Assembly: GCA_020632955.1 (NCBI GenBank) | Contig: JACKEO010000014.1 | Coordinates: forward strand, 1 to 64,000 | Direction: 5' to 3' | Length of the DNA: 64,000 nt | Source: Alphaproteobacteria bacterium | GTDB taxonomy: Bacteria; Myxococcota_A; UBA796; GCA-2862545 | Shown here: positions 18,504 to 26,786 of the stretch, piece by piece | Layout of the letters: each line of letters begins with the position of its first letter | Position numbering within the stretch: the first letter of the stretch is position 1 | Notes under the pieces: model-generated | Told to the model about the DNA's origin: nothing | What the model saw: the letters and a program-made list of their open reading frames with translations, nothing else | Databases searched by the model: none | Position numbers and translations under genes: made by a program

Positions 18504-18734
18504 CAGCCGCCACAGAGGCACAGAGGGCGCAGAGGCCGGCACAGAGGGTGGCGGGGGTGGGCCTCTGTGGCTCCCTGGGTGGGTTCCGCGATGCCCCGGG
18601 GGTGTCGGGGCGGGGCGGGACGACGGCGGGCGGCGCGTTGCCGCGCCGCGCCGGGAGACACAGAGGCTGCTGCTCGCCGGTGCGTTGCAGGCTCTGTGCA
18701 CCCCTCCGTGACCTCTGTGCCTCTGTGGCGGCTG
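18504..18734 (+). repeat. ACAGAGG element, full copy B
   Basis: A 231-bp element with 23-bp perfect terminal inverted repeats whose core is CCGCCACAGAGGCACAGAGG. Inside are a second pair of ACAGAGG blocks, a GGCTCCCTGGGTGGGTTCCG segment shared with the other copies and a strong hairpin around GGCGCGTTGCCGCGCC. It fills the gap between two convergent genes, starting 7 nt after the SDR stop and ending 12 nt before the other gene's stop. No target duplication and no coding content are visible. Copies B and D share one orientation; C and E are inverted. Confidence 0.9.
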
Positions 18735-18746
18735 CCGGGTCGTCGA

Positions 18747-19775
18747 TCATGCCCGACTGATCCCCACCCTCCGCCGCGCCTCCAGACAGGCGTCTCCTCC
18801 CAGGGGGAAGTCGCGGCAGGCGCGGGGGCGGTCGGCGTAGATGGTGCAGGTGTGGGGCTCGCCGGGGGCGAGGGCGGCGCAGCGGCCGCCGGGGCGGGGG
18901 ATCCAGGTGGCGTCGGCGGCGGTGACGAGGAGGTCGGGGCGCAGGGTGGCGAGGGGCTCGTCGGGCTCGACGCCCACCACGTGGAAGCCCTCGCGGCAGC
19001 AGGCGCCGCAGGTGCGGCAGTCGGCCACGGTGAGCCGGGGCTCCCAGCGGAGGCAGGCGGGCCAGGCCGGGTCCACCGGCACGGGGACATCGCGGGCGGC
19101 GAGGCAGCGGCCGTCGTCCTGCCAGGTGCAGGTGGCGCAGGTCTCGTCGCCGCGGGCGGCGAGGCCCACCGGGGTGCGCGGGCGGGTGAGGTGCCAGAGG
19201 CTGCCCTCGGGGGCCCATGAGCGCACGGCCTCGGCGAGGCGGGCGGTGGCCTCCAGGGCCTCGTGCAGGGGGCCGGCCCAGGGGCCGCGACAGGCCTCGG
19301 GCCAGGCCTCGCGGGCCAGCGGGAGGGCGGGGTCGTCGCAGGCGGCGAGGGGGTCGGCCGGCAGCGCGTCCCAGTACGGGCGCCAGCTGGTGGTCACGGC
19401 GAGCAGCGCGCGCAGGCCGTACAGGTCGAGCAGCGCGGCCTGGAGGCGGTGGCAGGCGTGCTCGGCCACGGCGCTGGCGTGGTCGTCGGTGTTGTCGAGA
19501 CCCCAGTCCACGCGGTGGCGGTTGCCCCGGCCCTGCACGAGGGCGTGGCAGAGCTCGTGGAGGAGGAGCTGGGCCAGGCTGTCGTCGGGGTCGAGGTGGT
19601 CGGGGGTGCTCACCGTGAGCACGCGCCGACCGTCCCACGAGGCGTAGACCTCGTCGGAGCGCCGCAGCTCCAGGCCCAGGCGCGCCACGCAGGTGGTCCA
19701 GATCAGGTCGAGGGGGTCGTCGTACCGGCCGTGCGAGGCCCGGTCGACGTCGCCGCCGTCCACCACGTCGGTCAC
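18747..19775 (-). CDS. Putative zinc metallopeptidase fused to a YkgJ-type Cys-cluster domain
   Basis: A 342-residue protein. The N-terminal part has a gluzincin-like HELCH motif (His73-Glu74-x-x-His77) in LLLHELCHALVQG, with a possible third ligand in AVAEHACH about 30 residues later. The C-terminal 120 residues hold the CxxCGACC cluster with later conserved Cys (CAAL, CTIYADRPRACRDFP) of the YkgJ/UPF0153 family, believed to bind zinc or iron. A separate CATC pair sits between them. GTG 19775 overlaps the MFS gene stop (GTGA). The function is unknown; the two-domain arrangement is unfamiliar to me. Confidence 0.75.
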   Translation of the reverse strand: MTDVVDGGDVDRASHGRYDDPLDLIWTTCVARLGLELRRSDEVYASWDGRRVLTVSTPDHLDPDDSLAQLLLHELCHALVQGRGNRHRVDWGLDNTDDHASAVAEHACHRLQAALLDLYGLRALLAVTTSWRPYWDALPADPLAACDDPALPLAREAWPEACRGPWAGPLHEALEATARLAEAVRSWAPEGSLWHLTRPRTPVGLAARGDETCATCTWQDDGRCLAARDVPVPVDPAWPACLRWEPRLTVADCRTCGACCREGFHVVGVEPDEPLATLRPDLLVTAADATWIPRPGGRCAALAPGEPHTCTIYADRPRACRDFPLGGDACLEARRRVGISRA

Positions 19776-20968
19776 GCGCGCTCCTGGCTGCCGTCGGGCT
19801 CGGGCAGGCCGAACCACACGAGCAGGCCCATCGTGCCCGAGAGCAGGCCGCCCGCCAGGGCGTTGGCCTGGAAGCCCCAGGGCCCCTCGTACAGCACGCC
19901 CGACGCCAGGCCCCCCAGGCCGAAGCCGACCATCTGGCCCACCGACAGGCACACGCTCATCAGGGTGCCCCGCTGCCGGGCGGGCACGAGGCTGCTGATC
20001 AGCGACTGCTGGGGCGAGACGCGCAGGGCCACGAAGATCATCACGACGAAGAAGGTCACATAGGCCAGCTCGAAGCGCACCACGACCAGCGGGGTGATGG
20101 CCATGATCACGGCGTTGGCGAGGGAGCCGCCCGACACCAGCACCTTGCGGCCCACCCGGTCCGACAGGGCGCCCGCCTGGGGCCCCACGATCAGGTTCGA
20201 CAGGCCGCCCACCATGAAGAGGGAGGCCACGGCGGCGGAGCCCACGTCGAAGGTCTGCTCCAGCCAGGCGGGCAGGTGGGTGACGAAGACCGCCACGCCC
20301 GCGAACAGGAAGACGTAGGCGAGCACGCTGCGCCGGGCGATCGGCAGCCGGAGCAGGTCGGCGTACTGGCGCAGGATGCCGCGCACCGACAGCTCGGGCA
20401 CCAGCTCCACGTCGGGCTCGGGCAGCACGCGCCGGATGAGCAGGAAGGCCAGCGTGGCGATGATGCCGAACACCGCGAAGGGGGTCTGGTAGCCGAGGTC
20501 GGCGAGCAGGGCGCCCGACGGGATGCCGAGGATCTGGCCGGCCGCGAAGGAGCTCGCGATCCAGCCGTTCGCCCAGCCGCGGCGCTCGTAGGGGAAGGCG
20601 TCGCCCACGTAGGCCACCGACGAGCCGGAGAGCGCGCCCGCGGCGAGCCCCCCCGCGAAGCGCGCGGCGAGCAGGCCCGCGAAGGTGGTGGTGACGCCGT
20701 GGGCGAGGAGGGCCAGGGCCATCGCCCCGCTGCCCACCACCAGCACCTTGCGCCGGCCCGCCCAGTCCGAGATCGGCCCCGCGAGCAGGCCGGCGATCCC
20801 GAAGCCGACGGCGTAGGCGGTGACCACCGCGCCGAGGGAGGCCTCGGGCACGTCGAGCTGCTCGCCGATCCGCGGGAGGATGGGCGCCACGATGAGGAAC
20901 TGCACGCTCGTGGCGAAGTTCAGGGCCCACAGCGCGGCCAGGATCACGCCATCTCGGGTCCGCGTCAC
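19772..20968 (-). CDS. Major facilitator superfamily transporter
   Basis: A 398-residue protein with twelve predicted membrane helices. The MFS motif GPISDWAGRRKVLVVG lies in loop 2-3 and its counterpart GALSDRVGRKVLVSGG after helix 8. Length and layout fit DHA1-type proton-linked exporters of drugs or sugars. GTG 20968 sits about 7 nt after GGAG. It is the first gene of a two-gene unit with the HELCH/YkgJ protein and is divergent from the kinase operon, with about 70 nt of shared promoter space. Confidence 0.88.
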   Translation of the reverse strand: MTRTRDGVILAALWALNFATSVQFLIVAPILPRIGEQLDVPEASLGAVVTAYAVGFGIAGLLAGPISDWAGRRKVLVVGSGAMALALLAHGVTTTFAGLLAARFAGGLAAGALSGSSVAYVGDAFPYERRGWANGWIASSFAAGQILGIPSGALLADLGYQTPFAVFGIIATLAFLLIRRVLPEPDVELVPELSVRGILRQYADLLRLPIARRSVLAYVFLFAGVAVFVTHLPAWLEQTFDVGSAAVASLFMVGGLSNLIVGPQAGALSDRVGRKVLVSGGSLANAVIMAITPLVVVRFELAYVTFFVVMIFVALRVSPQQSLISSLVPARQRGTLMSVCLSVGQMVGFGLGGLASGVLYEGPWGFQANALAGGLLSGTMGLLVWFGLPEPDGSQERA

Positions 20969-21037
20969 GCACGCTCCGGGGCGCGGCCTGCTAACGTCCT
21001 GCTGGCGGGCCGACGTGCCGGCGTGGAGGAAGGAGAC

Positions 21038-22690
21038 GTGAGCGCGTCGGACGGACCCGGACCCCCGCGGTTGCTGGGTGGGGGGCGGTACGAGCTCGTC
21101 GAGCAGGTCGGCCAGGGGGGCATGGCCACGGTGTGGCGTGGCCGCGACACGAAGCTGGGCGCCGACGTCGCGGTGAAGGTCATCCAGGGCGAGGGACGCG
21201 CGCTCGCCATCCGCAGCCGCCGCCTGATCGCCGAGGCCAAGGCGATGGCCCGTGTACGCCACCCGCACATCGTGGCGATGCACGACGCGGGCGAGCTGGA
21301 GGGCGGGGCCTACGTCGTGATGGACCTGGTGCAGGGCGGCACCCTGGAGGATCGCCTCGATCTCGAGGGACCGCTGCCGCCGCGGCGGGTGGTGCTCTGG
21401 ATGCTCCAGGTGCTCGACGCCCTGCACGCCGCCCACCGGCGCGGCATCGTCCATCGCGACGTGAAGCCCAGCAACATCCTGCTCGACGGCCACGGGCGCG
21501 CGATGCTCGCCGACTTCGGCATCGCCCTGCTCGCCGACGAGGATCGTCACACGCGCACGGGCATCTCGATGGGCTCGGTGGCCTACATGGCGCCCGAGCA
21601 GCGCCTCGACGCCCGCGCCGTGGGGCCCGCGGCCGACGTGTACGCCGCGGCGGCCACCATCTACCACCTCGTCACGGGCGCCACCTCGGTGGACCTGTTC
21701 ACCGCCGAGGAGGACTCCCCCCGCTGGGCCGACGTGCCCGCGCCGCTCCGCGGGCCCCTGATCCGCGCCACGCGCCTGGATGCCGCGCGCCGCACCGCCG
21801 ACGCGCCGGCCCTCGCCGCCGAGCTGAAGGCGGTGCTCGACGAGCTGCCCGAGACCGACGGCTTCCTCCCCGGGGCACCGGCCGTGGTCGGGGGCCTCAC
21901 CACGGGGGAAGGGGGCTCGTGGGGTGGCGCGCTCGACCGCACGATCGACCCTCCGGGCAAGGGCACCCTCCCGCCCGCGCCGGTGGCCGCCCCGGTGCGC
22001 GTCGGGCCCGGGGATGCCACCACGGTGGACGAGCCGCCGCCGCGGGCGGGGAGGCGGGTGCCGTGGGCGCTGGTGGTGGTGGTGGCCCTGCTCGGCGTGG
22101 TGCTCGGGGGCCTGTGGTCGGTGTGGGATGCCGGGGCGCCCGCCCCCGCGGCCTCGCCGGAGGCCCCCGTCGCGGCCGAGGTGGCTGCGACGTCGGGACC
22201 CTCCGCCGAGGAGCGCGAGGCGGCGGCGCGGGCCGAGGACGTGGCGGCCGCGGAGGCGGAGGCGGAGGAGGCCGCGCGCACCGAGGCGGAGGAGGCCCGT
22301 CGCCGGGAGGCGGCGGCGCGGGCGGCGAAGGCACGACGCGCGCGGGAGGAGGCGGCGGCGGCGGCGGAGGCGGCGGCGCGGTCCCCGGTCGAGGGCACCT
22401 GGCGGGCCGTGAACGACGCCTCGGGCGTGCTCACCTTCGTGCAGCTGGAGGTCACGGTGGACGGCACGAAGGCCTCGGCGGTGTGGTCGAACCGCGGCAC
22501 CGCGACGGCGCCGAAGCAGACGTGGGGGCTCGACGGCACCTGGGACGCCACGCACCGCACCCTCGACGTGGAGGGCGAGCTCGATGGCGCCGCCTTTGCG
22601 CTGCACCTCACCCTGGACGCCGCGGGCACGACGCTGCTCGGACAGCGGCGGTATGCGGGGGAGAAGCTCCCTGTGGCCTTCCAGCGGTAG
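21038..22690 (+). CDS. Membrane Ser/Thr protein kinase (PknB-like)
   Basis: A 550-residue transmembrane kinase. The catalytic domain (about 15-280) has GQGGMATVWRG, the VAVKV lysine, HRDVKPSNILL with the catalytic Asp near 140, DFGIALLAD and MAPEQ. A single membrane helix (about 348-370, WALVVVVALLGVVLGGLW) is followed by a long Ala/Glu/Arg coiled-coil-like linker and a small beta domain from about 450. GTG 21038 follows AGGAG at 21031-21035. It is the first gene of a five-gene operon whose second member is an FHA protein, the usual phosphothreonine reader, so a kinase-to-FHA relay is likely. Confidence 0.92.
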   Translation: MSASDGPGPPRLLGGGRYELVEQVGQGGMATVWRGRDTKLGADVAVKVIQGEGRALAIRSRRLIAEAKAMARVRHPHIVAMHDAGELEGGAYVVMDLVQGGTLEDRLDLEGPLPPRRVVLWMLQVLDALHAAHRRGIVHRDVKPSNILLDGHGRAMLADFGIALLADEDRHTRTGISMGSVAYMAPEQRLDARAVGPAADVYAAAATIYHLVTGATSVDLFTAEEDSPRWADVPAPLRGPLIRATRLDAARRTADAPALAAELKAVLDELPETDGFLPGAPAVVGGLTTGEGGSWGGALDRTIDPPGKGTLPPAPVAAPVRVGPGDATTVDEPPPRAGRRVPWALVVVVALLGVVLGGLWSVWDAGAPAPAASPEAPVAAEVAATSGPSAEEREAAARAEDVAAAEAEAEEAARTEAEEARRREAAARAAKARRAREEAAAAAEAAARSPVEGTWRAVNDASGVLTFVQLEVTVDGTKASAVWSNRGTATAPKQTWGLDGTWDATHRTLDVEGELDGAAFALHLTLDAAGTTLLGQRRYAGEKLPVAFQR

Positions 22691-22750
22691 CGGTCGTGCG
22701 TGTGTCGCGCGGCCGGATCGGGTAGGCAGACGGAGACGGGGAGGGTCGAG

Positions 22751-23719
22751 GTGACCAAGGCGGTCCAGCTCTTCGTGCTGCGCAGCGGCGAGGAGATCCC
22801 GGGGCTCACCCTGGGATCGATGCCGCTGTACGTGGGGCGTTCGCCCGACAACCACCTCGTCGTGCCCGACGCCACGGTGTCCACGCGCCACGCGGCCTTC
22901 TGGGTCGAGGGGGGGCGGGCGTGGGTGCGCGACTGCGGCTCCCGCAACGGCACCTTCCTCAACGACCGCCAGGTGCAGGGGGCCTGCGCCGTGCGCGACG
23001 GCGATCGCGTGCGCCTGGGCACCTCCACCGCGCTCGTGGTGCGCGGTCAGGTGGCGGAGCAGGGCCCGCTCGCGTCCGGCACGCTCCGCCTGCTCGAGGA
23101 CGTCGAGGCCGAGGTCTGCTACCCGCTCATCACCGAGCGCTTCATCATCGGCGACAGCGAGCTGGCCGACCTCCGTCTCGATCAGGGCGCCGAGGAGGAG
23201 GCCTCGCTCACGGTGCACCCCGACGGCGAGATCTGGGTGTCCACCTTCGACAGCGAGCGCGCGCTCGACGTGGGCGACACCTTCTCGGTGGGGGGGCGGC
23301 AGTTCCGCGTGGTCGACTCGGCCACGAGCGCGACGGCCACCCACGACGCCAGCACGATGCGCTTCCCCTACAAGCTCGAGATCACGCTCGACGGGGTCCA
23401 GGGCGCGCAGGCCGAGATCACCGACCCCCGGTCGGGGCGCAGCCACGTGATCGACGCCGAGAACCGGGCGGTGCTGCTCTACCTGCTGGGGCGCCAGGCC
23501 TCGCAGGCCAAGGACGATCCCGCCGTCGACTCATGGTGCGCCGACGAGGACGTCGCGGTGGGCATCTGGGGCCGCAAGGGCACCTCCGACGCGAACAGCC
23601 TGCACGTGCTCGTGCACCGGCTCCGCAAGGAGCTGAAGAAGGCCGGCTTCGACCCGTGGTTCATCGAGAAGCGTCGTCGCGCGATCCGGCTGTCGCTCGA
23701 CGACGTGGTCCTGGGCTGA
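22751..23719 (+). CDS. FHA-domain protein with C-terminal winged-helix DNA-binding domain
   Basis: A 322-residue regulator. The first FHA domain has the phosphothreonine-binding set GRS, STRHA and SRNGT within about residues 26-80. Residues 115-200 resemble a second, degenerate FHA fold (IIGDSELADLRL). The C-terminal 100 residues contain GIWGRKGTSDANSLHVLVHRLRKELKK, which looks like the winged helix of OmpR/SARP-type activators. GTG 22751 has a nearby GGGGAGGG. Lying directly after the kinase, it is well placed to turn kinase activity into transcription. Its targets are unknown; the downstream envelope genes are candidates. Confidence 0.85.
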   Translation: MTKAVQLFVLRSGEEIPGLTLGSMPLYVGRSPDNHLVVPDATVSTRHAAFWVEGGRAWVRDCGSRNGTFLNDRQVQGACAVRDGDRVRLGTSTALVVRGQVAEQGPLASGTLRLLEDVEAEVCYPLITERFIIGDSELADLRLDQGAEEEASLTVHPDGEIWVSTFDSERALDVGDTFSVGGRQFRVVDSATSATATHDASTMRFPYKLEITLDGVQGAQAEITDPRSGRSHVIDAENRAVLLYLLGRQASQAKDDPAVDSWCADEDVAVGIWGRKGTSDANSLHVLVHRLRKELKKAGFDPWFIEKRRRAIRLSLDDVVLG

Positions 23720-23728
23720 GGCGCCGAC

Positions 23729-24913
23729 GTGTGGCTCCTCCCCGCACTCGGGCTCGCGGCCTGGGCCGCGCCCACGCCGATGGTGGAGGTGCACGGGCTC
23801 GGGGTGCTGGAGGCCCCGGGCACCGAGGCCATGCAGGGGGCCGGCGGCGGCGTGGTGCTGGGGCTCCGCGCGTGGAAGCCTCTCTGGGGCGAGCTGCTGA
23901 TCGACGCGTCGTGGCTCGACGAGGCGCCCGCCGCCGGGCTGGCGGGCACGCTGCCGCTGCGGCTCGGCGTGGCCGGGCAGCTCCGGGCCTTCCTCACGCC
24001 CCGCGACAGCCGTCACGCCGCCGTGTCGGTCGCGCTGGGCCTGGGCCTCGACGTGTTGCCCACGCCCACGCTGCTGGCGCATGGCTCGGCGGCGCTCGAC
24101 GTGTACGTGCACCGCGACGTCGGGCTGCGCCTCGAGGCGGGCTACCTGGGGCACCCGATCTCCGGAGGCGGTCCTCGGCTCGCGCTCGGGGTGGTGTGGT
24201 CGCCCCGCAAGCCGGAGCCGGAGCCGGAGCCGGAGCCCGCTCCGCTGCTGCCATGGCAGCTCTTCCCCGTGTGCGCCTGGACCGACGAGGAGGGCGCGAT
24301 GGCGGCCATCGCCGAGCGTGAGGCCGCCCGCGAGGCCGCGCTCCGGGGCGAGGACGCCGCGGCGCTGGCGGCGGACGCCGCGGCCCCCGGAGGCGGCCTG
24401 CTCGTGCTCGCCCTGCCCGGCGACGTGGTGCGGGTGTCCGACGGCGCCACGCTGCCCACCGACGGCGAGGGCGTGGCGCTGCTCCGTGCTCCCGCCGCCA
24501 TCGTGGAGCTCGAGGTGGTGGGCGGAGGACGCGTCGCGCGCATCCCGGCCCAGCTGGTGGACGGGCACGCCACCTGGCTCCGTGCGCCGCCCCCCGAGGA
24601 GCGCCGGGCCCTCTTCGAGCTCGGATCGGCGGTGCTCGTGGGCGATGCCCTGGCCGAGGTGCAGGCCTGGGCCGCGCGCACGGGCGGGTGGACCTGGCGA
24701 CTCCACGGCAGCTTCTCGCCCGAGGGCGACGCCGTGGGCAACCACGCGCTGGCGAAGCAGCGCGCCCACGCCGTGGCCGAGGCCCTCCTCGCCGCCGGGG
24801 TGCCCGCGGCCCAGGTGGTGGAGGCCGATCCCGAGGAGCCCGATCCGTCCCTGACGCCCGAGGCGCAGCGCGCCGTGCGCATGGTGCCCGTGCCGGCGCG
24901 GGGTGACCGGTGA
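23729..24913 (+). CDS. Outer-membrane protein with OmpA-like C-terminal region
   Basis: A 394-residue protein. A short signal peptide (LLPALGLAAWAAPTP) leads into a beta-rich region to about residue 155 that looks like a small barrel. A KPEPEPEPEPAP linker, an Ala/Glu helix and a C-terminal half (about 290-390) follow; the last contains SFSPEGDAVGNHALAKQRAHAVAEALLAAGV, the A-x-x-R-A-x-x-V pattern of OmpA/MotB peptidoglycan-binding domains, although the usual Asp/Arg pair is weak. GTG 23729 begins 9 nt after the FHA gene. It is probably an envelope-spanning protein of this operon. Confidence 0.65.
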   Translation: MWLLPALGLAAWAAPTPMVEVHGLGVLEAPGTEAMQGAGGGVVLGLRAWKPLWGELLIDASWLDEAPAAGLAGTLPLRLGVAGQLRAFLTPRDSRHAAVSVALGLGLDVLPTPTLLAHGSAALDVYVHRDVGLRLEAGYLGHPISGGGPRLALGVVWSPRKPEPEPEPEPAPLLPWQLFPVCAWTDEEGAMAAIAEREAAREAALRGEDAAALAADAAAPGGGLLVLALPGDVVRVSDGATLPTDGEGVALLRAPAAIVELEVVGGGRVARIPAQLVDGHATWLRAPPPEERRALFELGSAVLVGDALAEVQAWAARTGGWTWRLHGSFSPEGDAVGNHALAKQRAHAVAEALLAAGVPAAQVVEADPEEPDPSLTPEAQRAVRMVPVPARGDR

Positions 24914-25917
24914 TCGGCCTGCTGCTGCTCGCCGTGGCCTGGGCCGGGGGCACCCGCGTGGTGCTCCAGGAGGAGACCGTCGAGTCCATCGCGGCCCCGC
25001 TGGGGGGGGCGCCCATCGCGGCCGCCATCCGCGCCACCAACGGCCTGGGTCCCGCCGAACAGCCTGCGGTGGGCACGATGCTGGACCTGCCCGAGGAGGT
25101 CACCGACGCCGACTGCCGCCCGTCCTACGTGGCCAGCCGGCACGGCGAGGGCAGCGTGCGCATGCCCTGGGGCGACGAGGTGCCCCTCGACGACCTGCTC
25201 CCCCTCCCACCGGGGTCCGAGGTGTGCACCGGGCCCGAGGCCTTCGCGCTGCTGCACCTCGCCGAGGCCGTGGGCGACCGCGACCACGACGCGCTCACGC
25301 TCCTGCCGGGCACCTGCGTGGTGATCCGCGCGAGCCACGTGGTGGGCGGGCGCCGCAACACCCACGTGGAGCTGTCGCAGGGCACCGTGGCGGTGGGGGA
25401 GGAGGAGCTCAGCGGCCACCTCGTGGTGCAGACGCGGGCGGGCCTCACCGTGGCCGAGCGTGGCGGCCTGCGCGTGGCCGTGGAGGAGGAGGCCACCCGC
25501 ACCGAGGCGATCGGCGGCGTGGCGCTCGCGGTGGCCCAGGGCGTGCAGGTGGACGTGCCCGAGGGCTTCGGCAGCCGCACCCGCGTGGGGGAGGCGCCCG
25601 GCAAGCCGCAGCCGCTCCCGCCGGCCGGCGTGCCCACCCGCCCGGCGGACGGCGCCGAGCTGCGCATCCCCGATCTGGCGTGGACCCCCGGGGAGCGCGC
25701 CCTCGGCTACTTCGTGGAGCTGAGCACGTCGCCCGGCTTCGACCTGCTGGTGCTGCGCGCGCGGGTGGGGGAGCCCTTCTGGGCGCCGGACTGGCTGCTG
25801 CTCCCCGCCGACCGTGGCGGGCTGTGGTGGCGCATCGTCTCCTTCGACGCCGCGGGCTTCCAGGGGGCGCCCGGCCCCATGCGCCGCGTCCGCATCCCGA
25901 CCCCGGTGCTGCCGTGA
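24910..25917 (+). CDS. LysM-FecR-type periplasmic protein
   Basis: A 335-residue secreted protein with a short hydrophobic signal (LLLLAVAWAGG). Residues about 16-62 resemble a LysM unit (TVESIAAPLGG, IRATNGLGP, MLDLP). About 110-190 match the FecR core (LLPGTCVVIRA, THVELSQGTVAVG, VVQTRAGLTVAERGG). The end is a fibronectin-like segment (ADGAELRIPDLAWTP, FVELSTSPGFDL, WWRIVSFDAAG). Such proteins are thought to sense or scaffold at the cell wall. Its GTG overlaps the upstream stop and its stop overlaps the next GTG, so the three envelope genes are translationally coupled. Confidence 0.72.
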   Translation: MIGLLLLAVAWAGGTRVVLQEETVESIAAPLGGAPIAAAIRATNGLGPAEQPAVGTMLDLPEEVTDADCRPSYVASRHGEGSVRMPWGDEVPLDDLLPLPPGSEVCTGPEAFALLHLAEAVGDRDHDALTLLPGTCVVIRASHVVGGRRNTHVELSQGTVAVGEEELSGHLVVQTRAGLTVAERGGLRVAVEEEATRTEAIGGVALAVAQGVQVDVPEGFGSRTRVGEAPGKPQPLPPAGVPTRPADGAELRIPDLAWTPGERALGYFVELSTSPGFDLLVLRARVGEPFWAPDWLLLPADRGGLWWRIVSFDAAGFQGAPGPMRRVRIPTPVLP

Positions 25918-26786
25918 TCGCGCTGCTGCTGGCACTGGTGGGCGGCGCGCTGGCGCAGCAGCCGGCCATGGCCCTGCCCCCGCTGCAGGGCGACGCCTTC
26001 CGGCCCTCGCCCTTCGCCGACCACACCTTCACGGTGGACGATGCCGACGCCGACCTCCGCGCGGTCGCCCGCGTGGTGGTGGGCTACGCGCGCGACCCCC
26101 TGTTCGCGGTGGAGCCCGGGGCGAACACCCCGCCGCTGGTCTTCCTGCGTGACGTGGCGGCGCTCTACGCCACCGGAGGCGTGGGCCTGGGCCCGGTGCG
26201 CCTCGGGCTCACGGTGCCCGTCTACATGGCCTCCAGCCCCTTCGCCGACCCCGAGCTCGGGGTGGTGCCGGGGGATGCCGTGGTCGACGTGCACGTGGCG
26301 CCGCTGCCCTCCCGACCCGGGCGGCCCGGCTTCGCCGTGATCGGCCGTCTCGGCGTGCCGCTGGGCGGCAGCGAGCGGTCGCTCGGCGCCGACGCCCTGA
26401 CCTGGGAGGTGGCGGCGGTGCTGGACGGCCGCTTCGACCGCGTGTGGCTGGGCGGGCACGTGGGCTGGCGCGGCGTGCCCGAGGTGCCCCAGGCCGACTT
26501 CGTGTGGGACGACGGCCTCGTGATCCGCGCGGGGCTGGGCGTGGACGTGCACGCCCGCTGGGCCGTGGCGGGCGAGATCGGCACCTTCGTGGGCCTGCTC
26601 GGCGGCACCTCGGTGGGCACCTCGCCCACCGAGGCCGTGATCAGCGCGTCCTACCGTCCTCCGTCGGGCCTGGAGGCGCGCCTGGGGGTGGGGATCCCGG
26701 TGGTGTCGGGGACGGGGGTGCCGGCGATCCGGGTGCTGGCGAGCTTCGGCTTCCGTCACGCGAAGCCGGAGGGCTCCCGCTGGTAG
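25914..26786 (+). CDS. Outer-membrane beta-barrel protein
   Basis: A 290-residue protein with signal peptide IALLLALVGGALAQQ and a series of amphipathic beta strands (GPVRLGLTVPVYM, GFAVIGRLGVPLGG, VAAVLDGRFDRVWLGGHVGWRG, LEARLGVGIPVVSG) ending in an aromatic-rich strand. It resembles the N-terminal barrel of myxobacterial OmpA-family proteins but lacks their C-terminal peptidoglycan domain; the upstream OmpA-like gene could supply that. It is the last gene of the kinase operon. Its 3-prime 146 nt overlap the end of the convergent membrane-protein gene. Confidence 0.7.
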   Translation: MIALLLALVGGALAQQPAMALPPLQGDAFRPSPFADHTFTVDDADADLRAVARVVVGYARDPLFAVEPGANTPPLVFLRDVAALYATGGVGLGPVRLGLTVPVYMASSPFADPELGVVPGDAVVDVHVAPLPSRPGRPGFAVIGRLGVPLGGSERSLGADALTWEVAAVLDGRFDRVWLGGHVGWRGVPEVPQADFVWDDGLVIRAGLGVDVHARWAVAGEIGTFVGLLGGTSVGTSPTEAVISASYRPPSGLEARLGVGIPVVSGTGVPAIRVLASFGFRHAKPEGSRW

